A DNA stretch of 7,252 bases. Origin: an uncultured Methanobrevibacter sp. (GTDB lineage Archaea > Methanobacteriota > Methanobacteria > Methanobacteriales > Methanobacteriaceae). Positions 6,180-7,252 of this stretch are shown in pieces. Below the pieces are notes generated by a model. That model had not been told where the DNA came from and made no database searches. It saw only the letters and a program-made list of their open reading frames with translations. The stretch is taken from positions 1-7,252 of the forward strand of contig CAJOMK010000078.1 of NCBI GenBank assembly GCA_905235495.1, given 5' to 3'. A program made the position numbers and the translations under genes. Numbering within the stretch: the first letter of the stretch is position 1; each line of letters starts with the position of its first letter.

Positions 6180-7252
6180 GTGAAGTTCATGTTTTCTACA
6201 AAGATAAATAAAATAAACATATACTGTTGGCTATTGTACTGTCTTTATGCAATATTCAATTTGACAATATTCGGTTTAGGAGTCTATTTCCTTGAAAGTT
6301 TAGGATGCTCCTATGCGGAAATAGGCATGACGATAGGGATTTCAGCGTTAGTATCCACTATAGTCCAACCTTTAATCGGCAGATACGCTGATAAGAAGCA
6401 GTATTCTTGGAAAAATATTCTTTTAATATTAAGCGGCATTATGATAATATGTTCATTAGCCATGTTTTTCGTTCCAGATTTCTCGGTGATTTACATATTT
6501 GCCATTATGGGTATAATGGTGGGAGCCATTTATCCATTTCTAAACACAGGTGTTTTTTTATTATGGAGACCATGGTGTAGACACTGATTACGGTATTTCA
6601 AGAGGTTTCGCATCATTATCATATATGGCATTTTCAGCGATTGTTGGCTTTTTCCTCATTGGCAGGGATGTGATGGTGATAAATGGATTCACATTAGCTA
6701 CTGCAGTCATATGATTTTCATAGTCTGCTTGCTCCCATACTATGGAAGCAATGTAGACATACAAAACAAATCAGATGGATTTAAAAATAATGTTCTATTG
6801 AAGTATCCTTTGTTTACATTGATTTTTATTGCAGTGGCCCTATTCATGATTTTCCATCATATATTCGTTTGCTATATGATAAATATCTTCCAAAACCTTG
6901 TGGAGGAATAGCTGATGTTACTGCTGCAAATTCATTAGGGGCCTTGCTGGAATTGCCTACAATGTTCTTATTCTATAAGATACTTGAGAAGGTTTCAGTT
7001 AAAAAGCTATTCCTTTTGGCAAGTGCAATCTATGTCGTTCGTGCGTTGATTGTTTTCACTGCACAGGACACTACAGCAATTTATATTTCTGTAATCTTGC
7101 AGATGCTTACCTTTGCCATAATCATACCTGCTTCAGTTCATTTAGCTAATTCAATAGTGGATGATGAAGACAAGTATGAAGCTCAAGCATTCATGGGGGC
7201 AACATTGACAATTGGTTTGATATTTGCAAATCTTCTTGGAGGCAATATACTT
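6180..7252 (+). pseudogene. MFS transporter (MFS_1-like), frame-broken and cut by the window end
   Basis: This is a major facilitator with about eleven visible membrane segments; the last one or more lie beyond the window. Four frames carry it in order. 6180 to about 6558 (frame ends at 6587) holds TM1-4, with a motif A-like QPLIGRYADKK at residues 63-73. About 6559-6711 reads YYGDHGVDTDYGISRGFASL and TM5-6. 6711 to about 6875 (stop 6909-6911) reads MIFIVCLLPYYG, a polar loop and TM7. About 6875-7252 reads YDKYLPKPCGG, then TM8-11 with LGALLELPTMF and IIPASVHLANSI. The breaks are one extra T in the T7 run 6553-6559, and one missing base near 6710 and near 6875. Each join restores a continuous helix or loop. 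The QPLxGxxAD loop and PASVHLAN segment resemble the nucleoside/phenylpropionate-type MFS group, but no substrate can be assigned. The start is GTG 6180 or ATG 6189, the latter five bases after GTGA. It probably shares the glycosyltransferase transcript. Confidence 0.8.

Noticed and set aside
6553..6559. Programmed frameshifting in the MFS gene
   Set aside because: Three separate breaks in one transporter gene, two outside homopolymers, do not fit a programmed mechanism.

Overview
The window most likely comes from an AT-rich methanogenic archaeon of the Methanobacteriales, with Methanobrevibacter the best guess. The gaps are very AT-rich and hold archaeal-type TATA boxes (TTTATATA, TTTATAAG, TTTAAATA). 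Genes are followed by plain T-runs rather than stem-loop terminators, some starts carry Shine-Dalgarno sites, and the proteins are rich in Lys, Ile, Asn, Asp and Glu. This assignment is inference; no rRNA or marker gene is present.

Layout. A POT/PTR2-type peptide transporter gene lies on the minus strand (117-1518) and is split by one frame break. A 177-base divergent promoter region follows, with two TATA-like repeats and a 31-base-pitch repeat. On the plus strand come an intact 562-residue ATP-grasp ligase (1696-3384), a cysteine synthase-like PLP enzyme broken by two frame breaks and a stop (3547-4504), a family 2 glycosyltransferase with a second, degenerate GT2 domain in another frame (4706-6152), and an MFS transporter broken three times and cut by the window end (6180-7252). 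T-run terminators and new TATA boxes separate the ATP-grasp, PLP-enzyme and glycosyltransferase units. The MFS gene follows the glycosyltransferase closely and is probably cotranscribed with it.

How the genes may fit together. An ATP-grasp amino-acid ligase, a beta-replacement PLP enzyme and a divergently transcribed peptide transporter sharing one promoter region would suit a small dipeptide or modified-amino-acid pathway. This is inference from gene content; no substrate can be read from sequence. The glycosyltransferase and MFS genes look like a separate unit, perhaps for cell-surface glycans.

The main caveat is that four of the five loci contain frame breaks or a stop, while the protein sequence on each side still matches family motifs with normal spacing. 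Sequencing or assembly indels explain this more simply than gene decay, but raw reads are needed to decide. No RNA genes, CRISPR arrays, insertion sequences or gene-free stretches above 300 bases were seen.
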